From Sulfuriroseicoccus oceanibius (GTDB lineage Bacteria > Verrucomicrobiota > Verrucomicrobiia > Verrucomicrobiales > SLCJ01), in the NCBI RefSeq assembly GCF_010681825.2, contig NZ_CP066776.1, positions 2,604,001 to 2,668,000 on the forward strand: DNA of 64,000 nt, given 5' to 3'. The position numbers and the translations under genes were made by a program. The notes beneath the pieces were generated by a model. The model made no database searches and had not been told where the DNA came from. It was given only the letters and a program-made list of their open reading frames with translations. This document shows, piece after piece, positions 26,249 through 35,642 of this stretch; within the stretch, counting starts at the first letter, position 1, and each line of letters begins with the position of its first letter.

Positions 26249-26275
26249 CAAAATTCGCGGAGATCCGCTCTGGAA

Positions 26276-26653
26276 TTATCCCAGAAGCTCGCGGTACTGG
26301 TCGGCGGAAAGCATTCCGTCGAGGTCTGCCACGTCGTTCACTTTGAGGCGGTAGATCCAGCCTTCACCGTATGGGTCGGTGTTGACCAGGTCTGGCTCGT
26401 CTGCGAGGCCTTCGTTACCCTCGACAATCACACCATCAACCGGTGCGTAAATGTCGCTGGCTGCCTTCACCGACTCCACCACTGCAGCAGGGTCGCCGGC
26501 TTCAAGCGCCTCATCAGCATCAGGCACCTCGACAAACACAACGTCGGTCAATTCTTCCTGTGCGTGGTCGGTGATACCAACAGTGATGGTGTCGCCTTCG
26601 ATACGAATCCATTCGTGGGATTCGGTGTATTTCAAATCATCTGGAACGTTCAT
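26276..26653 (-). CDS. gcvH: Glycine cleavage system H protein
   Basis: Lipoyl carrier that shuttles the aminomethyl group between the P, T and L proteins. The 125-residue protein reads NVPDDLKYTESHEWIRIEG at the start, has the lipoylation lysine in VVESVKAASD, and ends with SADQYRELLG. The start at 26653 matches the family; the longer upstream frame is leader. It follows gcvT by 47 bp. gcvP lies 9 kb away in the same orientation, with other genes between. Confidence 0.97.
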   Translation of the reverse strand: MNVPDDLKYTESHEWIRIEGDTITVGITDHAQEELTDVVFVEVPDADEALEAGDPAAVVESVKAASDIYAPVDGVIVEGNEGLADEPDLVNTDPYGEGWIYRLKVNDVADLDGMLSADQYRELLG

Positions 26654-26700
26654 AATTCTGGTGATGGTTGGACAGGTTCGCTGCTTCCAAAGCAACCGAT

Positions 26701-27810
26701 TCAGCCCTTTTTGTAAAACGGTTTTTTGACGATCTCTGCATTAAATCGTCGGCCGCGAATGTCAATCTCGATCTGCGTACCAATCTTCGCCAATTCAGTC
26801 GGCAAGTAAGTCATACCAATGCCCTCGTTGAGCGATGGCGACAAGCCGGCACTGCAGGCTTCGGAAATGATCTCGCCATTGACTGCCACTGGGTAGTGAG
26901 GACGTGGTGGCGGCGACTTGCCCACCATCTTGAACGCTACGAGGCGCTCACCGAGACCTTCTTCCAATTGCTTGGCCAACACAGAACGACCGGTGAACTC
27001 GCCCTTGTCCATTGCCACGGCAAACTTCAGACCAGCCTGCAACGGTGTGCGTGTCGGGCTCAAGTCCGAGCCATTCAACGGATAGCAAACCTCCAGACGG
27101 AGCGAGTCACGGGCACCCAATCCACATGGCAGGCAGCCGAACTCTTCACCTTCAGTCACGAAGCGCTCGAACCACTTCGGCCCTTGCTCCGACGCACAGA
27201 AGAACTCGTAACCATCTTCACCGGTGTATCCGGTGCGGCATACCACGATGGTCTCGCCGTCCACCTCGGCGGTGGCGATCCCATTGCGCGGAGGCAGCGC
27301 CAACGCATCGCCGATCAGCTTGGAGTAAAGGTCGCTGCTCTTTGGTCCCTGCACCGCAAGCCCCGCCCACGCATCACTGTGGTTCTCCAAGGTCACGCCA
27401 TCTTCCAACTTACCAGCAAGCCAAGCGTAGTCCTCGTCGATCATCGAAGCATTCACCACCATGAAGTACGAGTCCGCCGCGGTGCGGTAAATGATCAGGT
27501 CGTCGATCACACCACCCTGCTCATTGAGCATGAACGTGTACTGCCCCTGTCCGTCACCGAGCTTGTTGATGTCCGCGGTCAGCTGACGGTTGAGCCAAGC
27601 TCCGGCATTCTCACCCGAAACGATGAACTGCCCCATGTGGGAAATGTCGAACACACCGACGTCGTTGCGCACTGCCAGGTGCTCCGCCTTGATCCCCGAA
27701 TACTGCACCGGCATGTTCCAGCCAGCGAACGGCACCATACGTGCCCCGAACTTCTCATGAACCTCGCGAAGCGGGGTCTGTTTAATGTCTGCGTCAGAAG
27801 AGTTTGCCAT
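26701..27810 (-). CDS. gcvT: Glycine cleavage system T protein (aminomethyltransferase)
   Basis: Transfers the methylene group from the H-protein-bound intermediate to tetrahydrofolate and releases ammonia. The 369-residue protein shows FAGWNMPVQYSGIKAEHLAVR, VGVFDISHMGQF with the conserved catalytic-site aspartate, and GYTGEDGYEFF. The C-terminal barrel has GEIISEACSAGLSPSLNEGIGM. The start at 27810 is chosen for agreement with the family. It heads an operon with gcvH. I looked for a glycine riboswitch in the 97-bp divergent spacer and saw none. Confidence 0.96.
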   Translation of the reverse strand: MANSSDADIKQTPLREVHEKFGARMVPFAGWNMPVQYSGIKAEHLAVRNDVGVFDISHMGQFIVSGENAGAWLNRQLTADINKLGDGQGQYTFMLNEQGGVIDDLIIYRTAADSYFMVVNASMIDEDYAWLAGKLEDGVTLENHSDAWAGLAVQGPKSSDLYSKLIGDALALPPRNGIATAEVDGETIVVCRTGYTGEDGYEFFCASEQGPKWFERFVTEGEEFGCLPCGLGARDSLRLEVCYPLNGSDLSPTRTPLQAGLKFAVAMDKGEFTGRSVLAKQLEEGLGERLVAFKMVGKSPPPRPHYPVAVNGEIISEACSAGLSPSLNEGIGMTYLPTELAKIGTQIEIDIRGRRFNAEIVKKPFYKKG

Positions 27811-27907
27811 GCCGCAACCTGTTCCCCGCAAAACCAATTGTCAATCGCAACACACCCCGCACACACCAACGATTGATTTTTCCCCGATCCTCTTGTCTGT
27901 TGGCGCC

Positions 27908-28750
27908 ATGACCCGCCGTCCAGCCCCCCTTTCAGACCGACTTGTCATCCCCGGCCTGCAGCGCATCCTCGCAGGATTCAACGTACTCGTCTACATCCTG
28001 GTCATCATCAACCCGCACTATGGGCAATGGCTGGAGCTCGCACCGGACAAGGTACTCCAAGGACAAATCTGGCGCCCCCTCACCGGCTTCCTGCTCCCAA
28101 CCGTAGGTGACGCCAACGCTGCCGACCTACTTTCACCACTGTCCCTTTTGTTCCTCTTCATCAAATGCCAGTTGCTGATCATGATGGGCAACGCACTGGA
28201 GGCGATCTGGGGCGCCAAGAAGTTCAACCTCCTGGTCTTGGGAACTGCCGCATCAGTGACCATCGCCACACTACTCACCTATTGGATCAACCCGGACATC
28301 GGCCGCCTCCTCGGACCGACCACCAGCTTCAACCTTTATCTGGTGATCTTCTTCAGCTTCGCCTCCGTACTCCCCAACACGGAGTTCCGACTCTTCTTCG
28401 TGCTTCCGGTCAAAGTGAAGTACCTCGCAATGATCACCGGCGCATTCGTCCTCATGACATTCACCGGCCACTGGTTGGTTCTGGTCCACGGCCTGCTCAG
28501 CTACAGCATCCTTCTTTACCTCCTGCTTCCGGAGTTGGCGGCATCCGTCAAAGCACGCCACCGCCGATCAACATTCGAGCGACGTGTCGTTGAGTCCGCC
28601 CGCAACGCCCAATTAACCCAAGGACGCACCTGCTCGGTCTGTGGCACCACCGAAGCCAACTCACCCCAGCGCGAATTCCGCGTCCTCGACAACGGCGACG
28701 ACATCTGCATGCCCTGCATCGAGCAACAACGCGATTCAGAACAGAACTGA
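27908..28750 (+). CDS. Rhomboid-like membrane protein with C-terminal zinc ribbon
   Basis: A 280-residue protein with five or six predicted membrane helices. The N-terminal helix and loop GQIWRPLTGFLLP and the FIKCQLLIMMGNALEAIWGA segment follow the Der1/rhomboid pattern (WR-type L1 loop, then the EAxWG turn). The catalytic GxSG serine motif expected in helix 4 is not visible; the matching position reads GPTTSFN. It may therefore be a pseudoprotease of the derlin or TMEM115 type. After a basic stretch, a treble-clef or zinc-ribbon pair CSVCG...CMPCIE lies near residues 245-275. The start at 27908 is the first ATG compatible with a membrane N-terminus. Confidence 0.72.
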   Translation: MTRRPAPLSDRLVIPGLQRILAGFNVLVYILVIINPHYGQWLELAPDKVLQGQIWRPLTGFLLPTVGDANAADLLSPLSLLFLFIKCQLLIMMGNALEAIWGAKKFNLLVLGTAASVTIATLLTYWINPDIGRLLGPTTSFNLYLVIFFSFASVLPNTEFRLFFVLPVKVKYLAMITGAFVLMTFTGHWLVLVHGLLSYSILLYLLLPELAASVKARHRRSTFERRVVESARNAQLTQGRTCSVCGTTEANSPQREFRVLDNGDDICMPCIEQQRDSEQN

Positions 28751-28759
28751 CGCCAATCG

Positions 28760-29095
28760 CCATAGCCCGGCATCGCGTGATGCCCTCCCTCCGACGGTGA
28801 GGGTACCCTCACGCCATCCCGACCAAATGGAGGCTCGATCTCTACAACCGTGGGATCGACACCTTCGAAAAGGAGCGCAGCGACCTCTCTCCCCCCTTTG
28901 CGTCTCTGCGTCTTTGCGTGAGCATTCACCCAAAGCGCCGAATGACGGAGCGGCCCCGTCAACGGCGAGGACAACGTCACCCCCCCCATAGAGGCTCGAT
29001 ACAGCACCCACGAAATCGACACCTCCCAACAGGACCGCAGCGACCGCTCTCCACCTTTGCGTCTTCGCGTCTCTGCGTGAGTACCCCCTACTCCC
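28760..29095. repeat. Intergenic repeat island 7 between convergent genes
   Basis: Two tandem partial units without a gene. Each has the pattern of a GACGG..TGAGG..CCTCA region, GGAGGCTCGAT(C/A), a short GAAATCGACAC or GGGATCGACAC word, GGA(G/C)CGCAGCGACC and the terminal CTTTGCGTC(T/_)...TCTGCGTGAG, at about 28790-28925 and 28955-29085. A C8 tract lies at about 28979-28987. The unit starts found in islands 1-6 (CTCACGCAAAG) are missing here, so this island is made of right-hand modules only. Confidence 0.75.
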
Positions 29096-29110
29096 TCACT
29101 CGCCATTCGC

Positions 29111-29875
29111 TCAACCGAGCAAGGTCACAACAAAGGCCAGCAACCCGATTCCCGTGATCATGCGGCGCACCATCAGACGCGGAATCCGCTGGGAAAAATG
29201 CGCACCTAGATAGTACCCGGTCACCGCACCCACGGTCATCACCCCCACCCGCGCCCAATCAACGAGGCCTTCGCCTGCGGTGATGAACACAATAGCCGCG
29301 ACAACGTTGATCAAACATCCCAACACGTTCTTCAGCGCGTTCATCTCGTGGATGTCACGCATCCCCATGAAACCGAGCGACGCCAGCATCAAAATCCCGA
29401 TCCCCGCGCCAAAATAACCGCCGTAGAGAGCGACGAAAAATTGAAACACTACCGAAGGCAGAACCTTCATCGGCCGCTCATCCCCCTCCGCACCAGCGGC
29501 CGCATACTTCCCCACCGCCCCCTGCACCAGGAACAGCAAAGTCGCAAAGAGGATCAAATACGGCACGAAGCGAGCGAATGCATCATTGCTCGTGCGGGTC
29601 AGCAACTCGCTCCCCAGCCATCCTCCAGCCAGACTCACCGGTACAAACCGCCACAGCCACTGCTTGATCACAGGCAGCAACTTGCGAAAACCTACGACAC
29701 TGCCGCCGGTGCCAATCACCAATGCCACCGTACTGGTCGCATTCGCCACCACGGCAGGCACGCCAAACGACAACAGAACCGGAAACGTAAGCAGAGTGCC
29801 ACCGCCAGCCACTGCATTGACCGCACCGGCAATCATGCCCGCCACGATCAACACGCAAACTTCAGTGACACCCAT
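29111..29875 (-). CDS. TauE/SafE family sulfite exporter-like membrane protein
   Basis: A 254-residue membrane protein with seven or eight predicted helices and the duplicated TSUP core: GMIAGAVNAVAGGGTLLTFP near the N-terminus and FFVALYGGYFGAGIGILMLA in the second half. The family is linked to export of sulfite, sulfoacetate or other organic anions; substrate unknown here. It lies 46 bp downstream of lysC and could share its transcript. Function for amino acid metabolism is not implied. Confidence 0.9.
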   Translation of the reverse strand: MGVTEVCVLIVAGMIAGAVNAVAGGGTLLTFPVLLSFGVPAVVANATSTVALVIGTGGSVVGFRKLLPVIKQWLWRFVPVSLAGGWLGSELLTRTSNDAFARFVPYLILFATLLFLVQGAVGKYAAAGAEGDERPMKVLPSVVFQFFVALYGGYFGAGIGILMLASLGFMGMRDIHEMNALKNVLGCLINVVAAIVFITAGEGLVDWARVGVMTVGAVTGYYLGAHFSQRIPRLMVRRMITGIGLLAFVVTLLG

Positions 29876-29921
29876 CGGCCCGATATGTTCGCTCCGACCG
29901 TCTCAGTCGGAGCGCGACTGC

Positions 29922-31151
29922 CTAAGCTTCCGACGGAGAAGCATCCAGACCAAACACAGCGTGCACCACACGTGCCGCCTCATCCGCTTCCGCTTCGCTA
30001 ATGGTCACCGCAATCTTGATCTCAGACGTCGAGATCATCTGAATGCTGATACCCGCAGTCGCAAGCGCGTCGAACATCGTACCCGCCACACCGGAATGCG
30101 ATCGCATACCGATGCCCACCGCACTGAGCTTGGCGACGCCAGTCAACGACTCAACAGGACCAGAGCCAATACGCTCAGTCACCGACTTGAGTGCATTCTG
30201 AGCGGCGGCCAACTGATCTTCAGGCACGGTGAAGGAAATCTTGGCAAAGCCTTCCTTCGACACGTTCTGCACGATCATGTCGACGTTCACATCCGCTTCA
30301 CCCAGTGCTTGGAAAATCGCCGAGGCAGAGCCCGGTGTATCTGGCACGTCGAGGATCGTTACCTTGGCTTGGTTGCGCTCGAGGCTGACGCCACGGATCA
30401 CGACGGACTCCATATTGGGATGTTCTTCTGTCACGAGAGTTCCTGGGTTGTTGTTCATGCTGCAGCGCACCTCAAACGGCACGCCAAACTTCTTGGCAAA
30501 TTCGACCGACCGCGACTGCATCACTTTCGAGCCGCTGCTCGCCATCTCGAGCATTTCATCGTACGAAATTTCCGGGATTCTGCGAGCCTTTGGCACCACG
30601 CGCGGGTCGCAGGTATAGACGCCATCAACGTCTGTGAAAATCTGGCAAAGGTCCGCCTTCACCGCGGCCGCCATGGCAATTGCGGTCAAATCGGATCCAC
30701 CACGCCCCAGCGTTGTGATACGCCCCGCATCACTGACACCTTGGAATCCGGCAAGAATCACAATCTCACCACCATCAAGACGCTCCTTCACGCTCTCCGC
30801 ATCGATGTCCTGAATACGCGCCTGGGTGTGCGCACTGTTGGTTCGGATCCCCGCCTGACCGCCGGTAAACGAAACCGCACGCCCACCCATCTGGTTGATC
30901 GCCATCGACACCAGCGCAATCGTCGTCTGCTCGCCAGTGGCAAGCAACACATCCATCTCGCGCCGCGTCGGCTTATCAGACACAGCCGCTGCCAGATCGA
31001 TCAGTTTGTTGGTCACGCCCGACATCGCCGAAACCACGGCGATCACCTGGTTTCCTTGTCTCTGTGATTCAAGAATGCGCTTGGCCACATTCTTGATGCG
31101 ATCGGTAGTGCCGACGGACGTGCCGCCATATTTTTGAACGATGAGTGCCAC
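29922..31151 (-). CDS. lysC: Aspartate kinase
   Basis: Phosphorylates aspartate at the head of the lysine, threonine and methionine pathway. The 409-residue protein begins IVQKYGGTSVGTTDRIKNVA, has the FTDVDGVYTCDPR substrate motif, and ends in two ACT domains (VTILDVPDTPGSAS... and LSAVGIGMRSHSGVAGTMFD) used for feedback inhibition. Length and layout match the monofunctional bacterial kinases. It is third in a cluster with hom and thrC, 52 bp after thrC. Confidence 0.97.
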   Translation of the reverse strand: MALIVQKYGGTSVGTTDRIKNVAKRILESQRQGNQVIAVVSAMSGVTNKLIDLAAAVSDKPTRREMDVLLATGEQTTIALVSMAINQMGGRAVSFTGGQAGIRTNSAHTQARIQDIDAESVKERLDGGEIVILAGFQGVSDAGRITTLGRGGSDLTAIAMAAAVKADLCQIFTDVDGVYTCDPRVVPKARRIPEISYDEMLEMASSGSKVMQSRSVEFAKKFGVPFEVRCSMNNNPGTLVTEEHPNMESVVIRGVSLERNQAKVTILDVPDTPGSASAIFQALGEADVNVDMIVQNVSKEGFAKISFTVPEDQLAAAQNALKSVTERIGSGPVESLTGVAKLSAVGIGMRSHSGVAGTMFDALATAGISIQMISTSEIKIAVTISEAEADEAARVVHAVFGLDASPSEA

Positions 31152-31203
31152 TGGCTGAGGAAGATGCTATCTGGTTCGTAATGCCGCCGGGGCTTGCGGG
31201 ACT

Positions 31204-32301
31204 CTACATCCCCAGCACGCCCAGCACGGAATCCGCGGATGCCCCGGCCTCGAGAATTTTTCCACCACCAGCAAATTCCATCGGCGTGTCAATATCCTTG
31301 AGTCCGTGACCAGTCACGGTGCAAACGACGGTAGCGGTGTCAGGCAACTTTGCAACCAGACCTTCATCAATCGCTGCCAGCAAACAGCCTACAGACGCCG
31401 CACTGGCAGGCTCCACGAAGATCCCTTCGTTGGCGGCCAACCACGCCTGCGCCTCAAGCAACTTGTCGTCGCTCAGCGCGCGGATCATTCCACCCGACTG
31501 CTCGATTGCTTCGTTCGCGCCCTTCCAACTCGCCGGATTACCGATCCGAATCGCGGTGGCTACCGTCTCCGGGTTGGTCACAACCTCACCACGCACAATT
31601 GGCGCAGCCCCCTCAGCCTGAGCACCCCACACCATCGGCAACGCACTCGACTTCCCAGCCAGATGGTACTCCCGATAGCCTTTCCAATAGGCAGTGATAT
31701 TACCCGCATTGCCAACTGGAAGACAGTGCACGGTCGGAGCATCCCCCAACTCATCGATCACTTCAAACGATGCGGTCTTCTGCCCTTCGATACGGAATGG
31801 GTTGATCGAGTTGACCACCGCAATGCCATCGCGCTGCCCCAACTCGCGCACCAATTCGAGCGCATCATCAAAATTTCCATCGATCGCTACGACATCGGCA
31901 CCGTAAACCACCGCCTGCGCAAGCTTGCCCATCGAGATCTTGCCCGCAGGCAAAAGCACGACACAACGCATCCCGGCACGCACCGCGTACGCCGCCGCCG
32001 CCGCCGAAGTGTTGCCAGTCGAGGCACAGATCACCATCTTGGCACCTTCCTCGGCCGCTTTGCTAATCGCCAACGTCATCCCGCGGTCCTTGAACGAACA
32101 CGTCGGGTTCAAGCCCTCATACTTGATGAAGACCTGACGCTGAGCTCCAGCCAGAGCCGACAACTTCGGCACGTGGATGAGTGGCGTCGAGCCCTCGTTC
32201 AACGACACCACCGGTGTGGCGTCGCTCACAGGCAAAAACTCGCGGTAGCGGGAAATCACGCCGCGGTCGTGAAGAATCTTGGGGACGGAGGTCTGACTCA
32301 T
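31204..32301 (-). CDS. thrC: Threonine synthase
   Basis: PLP enzyme making threonine from O-phosphohomoserine. The 365-residue protein has the PLP lysine in NPTCSFKDRGMTLA, the phosphate loop ASTGNTSAAAAAYA and the late VCTVTGHGLKD. It is of the shorter class (about 350 residues) common in Gram-positive and many other bacteria. The ATG at 32301 is directly preceded by a run of nine Cs on the coding strand (32302-32310). The upstream TTG at 32349 is less likely, since it overlaps the end of hom. hom ends 34 bp upstream. Confidence 0.95.
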   Translation of the reverse strand: MSQTSVPKILHDRGVISRYREFLPVSDATPVVSLNEGSTPLIHVPKLSALAGAQRQVFIKYEGLNPTCSFKDRGMTLAISKAAEEGAKMVICASTGNTSAAAAAYAVRAGMRCVVLLPAGKISMGKLAQAVVYGADVVAIDGNFDDALELVRELGQRDGIAVVNSINPFRIEGQKTASFEVIDELGDAPTVHCLPVGNAGNITAYWKGYREYHLAGKSSALPMVWGAQAEGAAPIVRGEVVTNPETVATAIRIGNPASWKGANEAIEQSGGMIRALSDDKLLEAQAWLAANEGIFVEPASAASVGCLLAAIDEGLVAKLPDTATVVCTVTGHGLKDIDTPMEFAGGGKILEAGASADSVLGVLGM

Positions 32302-32335
32302 GGGGGGGGGTATTGTTTGAGGTTGAATCCTTGCC

Positions 32336-33643
32336 TTACAACTGCTCAACCCGCAGGTGCACCACCGGCGCGGTCACATAATCAAAGGCTTCAATCTCCT
32401 TAAGAGCAGCAAGCAGCGTGCCGTAACGGGACGCATGCAACACGAAGATCACTTCGTCGAACCCAGCTTCTTTCATCTCACCAGGCTTCAACGACGACGT
32501 GGCACGGATCCCGATACCATGCGCTGCCAAAGCAGTGGAAATCCCAGCAATCACGCCTGGCTGGTCGGTCACCGTGATGCGCAAATAATACTCACTCACC
32601 GTGTCCTCGATCGGCTTCACCTCGCCGTAATGACCGTGCGGGACAAAGCCCGGCCCGCGCTGGTGCGTGTCCACCGCGTACGCAGCATCCACCACATCCG
32701 CCAGCACGGAGCTGGACGTTGGGTCCTGCCCCGCGCCGCTGCCATAGTACAAACTCTCGCCGGAAGAATCGCCGTGCACCGCCACCGCGTTGAACACACC
32801 ACTCACCGATGCCAAAATATGCTCGTTCGGGATCAATGACGGCTGGGTGCGCACTTCGATACGCCCCTCATCGTCCGCCTTCACTACCGACAACAACTTG
32901 ATCGCGTAGCCCAAACGCTCGGCATAATGCACGTCGGAAAGAGACAATCCGTCGATCCCCTCAACGTGCAGGTCCTCGATCGACACCCAGCTACCATAGG
33001 CAATCGATGCCAAAATCGCCGCCTTGTGCGCAGCATCCCACCCGGAAATATCCAGATACGGATCCGCTTCGGCATAGCCCAGGTCACTGGCCTCTTTGAG
33101 AGCATCGGCGAAACTCAACCCGGCATCCGTCATGCGTGTCAGGATATAGTTAGACGTCCCATTGATAATGCCGTAAATCCCCGTCACATGGTTGCCGATC
33201 AGCGACTCACGCAACGCCTTGATGATAGGAATACCACCAGCGACTGCAGCCTCATAGAAAACCGGCACTCCTTTTTCGCCGGCACGCTTGAATATCTCCG
33301 CACCGCGCTCTGCAAGCAACGCCTTGTTGCCGGTAACCACAACCTTCCCCTGGTCGATCGCGTCCATCACCAGGTCGTACGCAGTATCCACGCCACCGAT
33401 CAACTCAACGACGATGTCCACATCCTCCGAGCGGGTAACATCCTGCCAGTTGGTGGTCAGCGAGTCAGCAGGTACTCCGAAGGCTTTTGCTTTGGCCATA
33501 TCGCGCACCGCCACCATCGGGATCGTCAACCGGATACCGCTCCGGCTTTCAATCAGGTCACGGTTGCGTTCAAGGTTACTCCAGAGTCCGCCACCCACGG
33601 TACCAAGTCCCGCGAGTCCGATTTTGATATGTTTGCCTGCCAT
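32336..33643 (-). CDS. hom: Homoserine dehydrogenase
   Basis: Reduces aspartate semialdehyde to homoserine. The 435-residue protein starts IGLAGLGTVGGGLWSNL (Rossmann glycine motif), contains VTGNKALLAERG and GIINGTSNYILTRM, the catalytic-lysine-type YAEADPYLDISGWDAAHKAA block, and a C-terminal ACT domain (RITVTDQPGVIAGISTALAA). It is the first gene of the hom-thrC-lysC cluster, all on the minus strand with short gaps. Confidence 0.97.
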   Translation of the reverse strand: MAGKHIKIGLAGLGTVGGGLWSNLERNRDLIESRSGIRLTIPMVAVRDMAKAKAFGVPADSLTTNWQDVTRSEDVDIVVELIGGVDTAYDLVMDAIDQGKVVVTGNKALLAERGAEIFKRAGEKGVPVFYEAAVAGGIPIIKALRESLIGNHVTGIYGIINGTSNYILTRMTDAGLSFADALKEASDLGYAEADPYLDISGWDAAHKAAILASIAYGSWVSIEDLHVEGIDGLSLSDVHYAERLGYAIKLLSVVKADDEGRIEVRTQPSLIPNEHILASVSGVFNAVAVHGDSSGESLYYGSGAGQDPTSSSVLADVVDAAYAVDTHQRGPGFVPHGHYGEVKPIEDTVSEYYLRITVTDQPGVIAGISTALAAHGIGIRATSSLKPGEMKEAGFDEVIFVLHASRYGTLLAALKEIEAFDYVTAPVVHLRVEQL

Positions 33644-33905
33644 GGTGGCGAACTATTGACCGCGCTCCCTGCGCACGCAAGCCCAGTCTGGTTTCGTGGA
33701 ATACCAATTGAATGGTCAAATCGGCGGAATGGCGAAGAGCTTTTTCGGGTGAGGCAAGACGCGAACCGCGATGCTAGCGGGCTACCTGAGCGGTGAGCAA
33801 CACAGCCTCAGTCAAAAAGATCCCGCCAAGATCACCCTCTTCACCCCACCTTCCTGCACTCCAACACCCATCGGCTCCGGCTAGGTGACCATCCATTTGG
33901 TATAA

Positions 33906-34349
33906 TTAGCGTAAGCGCGAGTCCAACGCATAACGGCCGCCTCCTGTGATCGCCAACACGACAAACGCGAACATGTAAATGAGGGCTGGCTCTTTGGATG
34001 CGGTTACGCCCGGCCCGAGGAACAACGGATCGCCCGCATGCACGACAAATGCCGCCACCCCCATGGTAAACGCCAACACCAATGCCGAGAAACGCGTAGC
34101 CACTCCCAACACTAATAACAACGCGAATAGAGACTCTGCCGCGACTGCCCCCACCGCACTCACCTGTGAGTTCACCACCACCGCAGGAAACTTTGAAGTC
34201 ATCCCGGACCAGTTGGTAATCAGCCCGCTAAGTTTCCCCATTCCATGCCCTAAAAACATCGCACCACCAAAGGCCACCCGCATCACCAGCAAACCAAAAT
34301 AGACCGCAGAGTCACCACTGCCCGACGAGAAAAGAAATCGCATTGCCAT
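33906..34349 (-). CDS. DoxX family membrane protein
   Basis: A 147-residue protein with four predicted membrane helices. The DoxX signature is present: LLVMRVAFGGAMFLGHGMGKL near the N-terminus, then AAESLFALLLVLGVATRF in the second pair. The family is widespread, and some members take part in thiosulfate oxidation or redox stress, but no specific role follows from sequence or context. It is a single gene between hom (gap 262 bp, nothing recognised) and a parvulin-type isomerase gene. Confidence 0.88.
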   Translation of the reverse strand: MAMRFLFSSGSGDSAVYFGLLVMRVAFGGAMFLGHGMGKLSGLITNWSGMTSKFPAVVVNSQVSAVGAVAAESLFALLLVLGVATRFSALVLAFTMGVAAFVVHAGDPLFLGPGVTASKEPALIYMFAFVVLAITGGGRYALDSRLR

Positions 34350-34429
34350 AACACCCCTACCCTACGTCACACCTCAGGATCTAGCATAGGGAAAATCACC
34401 ACAGCCCGCTCCGGACGCGCCCCCCACCG

Positions 34430-35515
34430 TCACTCCTTCACCGGAAAAGAATACGGCTCACGCATCATTTCGTAATCAATGGCCGACTCAGCCTCCCCTT
34501 CCATCACCCGCTTCACCGCGGCAATGTACTTCCGGTACTGTTGATAGGTCAGGTATTTGCGGATCTTGGATTCGACCTCGGCAAACTCCAACTGCCTCGC
34601 CGGGCGCATGTCCACCATGTCCACAATGTGCCAACCAATCCTGGATTGAACCGGAGCCGACATCTGCCCCGGCTGCAAAGACGCAAACAAGTCAGCTCCC
34701 AACCCCGTCGGCAAACGATCGGTCGCCACCCACCCTAGGTCACCGCCCGCCTCGCGGCTTGCCGGATCCTCGGAGACCTCAGCGGCAATCTCAGCAAACG
34801 CCACCTGCCCCGAGGATATCTTCGTATGCACATCGGCAATCTGCTCCTCCACCACTTTCGGATCCTTCCCCAGAGTCGTCAGGAAAATGTGCCGGACATG
34901 GTAACGCTCGGGCAACACGAACTCCTCCTTATGACTCTCGTAGTACGACAAAATATGCTCCTCAAGCGGCATCCGCTCCTGCCCACCTTTGATCAACTTG
35001 TCGACATACGCCACCTGCTGCATCCATTGGTCATAATGCGCACGCAACTTCTCCTCGTCCATTCCTGCAGCATCCAGAGCCGCCCGATACGCTGCATCAT
35101 CCGGGTACTGATCGCGCACCTCGGCGATCTGCGAGTCAAGGGCATCCGGCGCCACCTCATACTCCGAGCGCACTCGCAGTTTACCTTCCAAAACCCGCTC
35201 CAATATCAGCTCCTGAACAATCAAAAGACGCATCTCGTACAACCGCTCCGGCGTCAGTTTCCCAGGATCCATCCCCTTGCGCCGCAGATGCCGGGCCAGA
35301 TGCAGGTCCAACTCCGCTAGCGTCACCCCTTCTCCATAAACCACCGCAACCACCTTGGCATTGCGCGCCTTCTCCATCGCTGTCTCGGACTGAGGATTCA
35401 GTGCATCCAGCGTCCGCCGCAACGGCCCGTTGAACAGATAAAGATCGGCACCAATGTAGAGCAAACAAGTCAGATAGACTCCAAAGCGGACGGCCAGGTT
35501 GCGGTTGCTACTCAT
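34430..35515 (-). CDS. PpiC/SurA-type peptidyl-prolyl cis-trans isomerase
   Basis: A 361-residue periplasmic or membrane-anchored protein. The N-terminus (about residues 8-27) is a membrane anchor or signal segment. A SurA-like helical domain spans about 50-190 (LDLHLARHLRRKG, LIVQELILERVLEGKL). The parvulin domain at about 210-310 has YHVRHIFLTT, EIAAEVSEDPASREAGGDLG and VQSRIGWHIVDMVD, which match the family closely. Such proteins help fold outer-membrane proteins. The start at 35515 avoids an arginine-rich leader. It stands next to gcvP but is separated from it by the gcvP terminator. Confidence 0.9.
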   Translation of the reverse strand: MSSNRNLAVRFGVYLTCLLYIGADLYLFNGPLRRTLDALNPQSETAMEKARNAKVVAVVYGEGVTLAELDLHLARHLRRKGMDPGKLTPERLYEMRLLIVQELILERVLEGKLRVRSEYEVAPDALDSQIAEVRDQYPDDAAYRAALDAAGMDEEKLRAHYDQWMQQVAYVDKLIKGGQERMPLEEHILSYYESHKEEFVLPERYHVRHIFLTTLGKDPKVVEEQIADVHTKISSGQVAFAEIAAEVSEDPASREAGGDLGWVATDRLPTGLGADLFASLQPGQMSAPVQSRIGWHIVDMVDMRPARQLEFAEVESKIRKYLTYQQYRKYIAAVKRVMEGEAESAIDYEMMREPYSFPVKE

Positions 35516-35575
35516 AATCGCTGCCAGCATGCGCGCGCCGCGCCAGCCACGCAAGCGGAACCCACAACCCGCAAA

Positions 35576-35620
35576 AAAGAAAAGCCGCGGGAGACCGATT
35601 GTCGATCTCCCGCGGCTATT
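35576..35620 (-). terminator. Rho-independent terminator of gcvP
   Basis: Stem AGCCGCGGGAGA at 35583-35594 pairs with TCTCCCGCGGCT at 35606-35617. On the minus strand it leads into a T-rich tract (AAAAAAGAAA on the plus strand). It lies 25 bp behind the gcvP stop. Confidence 0.9.
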
Positions 35621-35642
35621 AGGAACTTCTCAGGAAGCCCGC

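Noticed and set aside
27811-27907. Glycine riboswitch upstream of gcvT, and likewise upstream of gcvP
   Set aside because: No aptamer core or paired stems of the expected type could be traced in either region.
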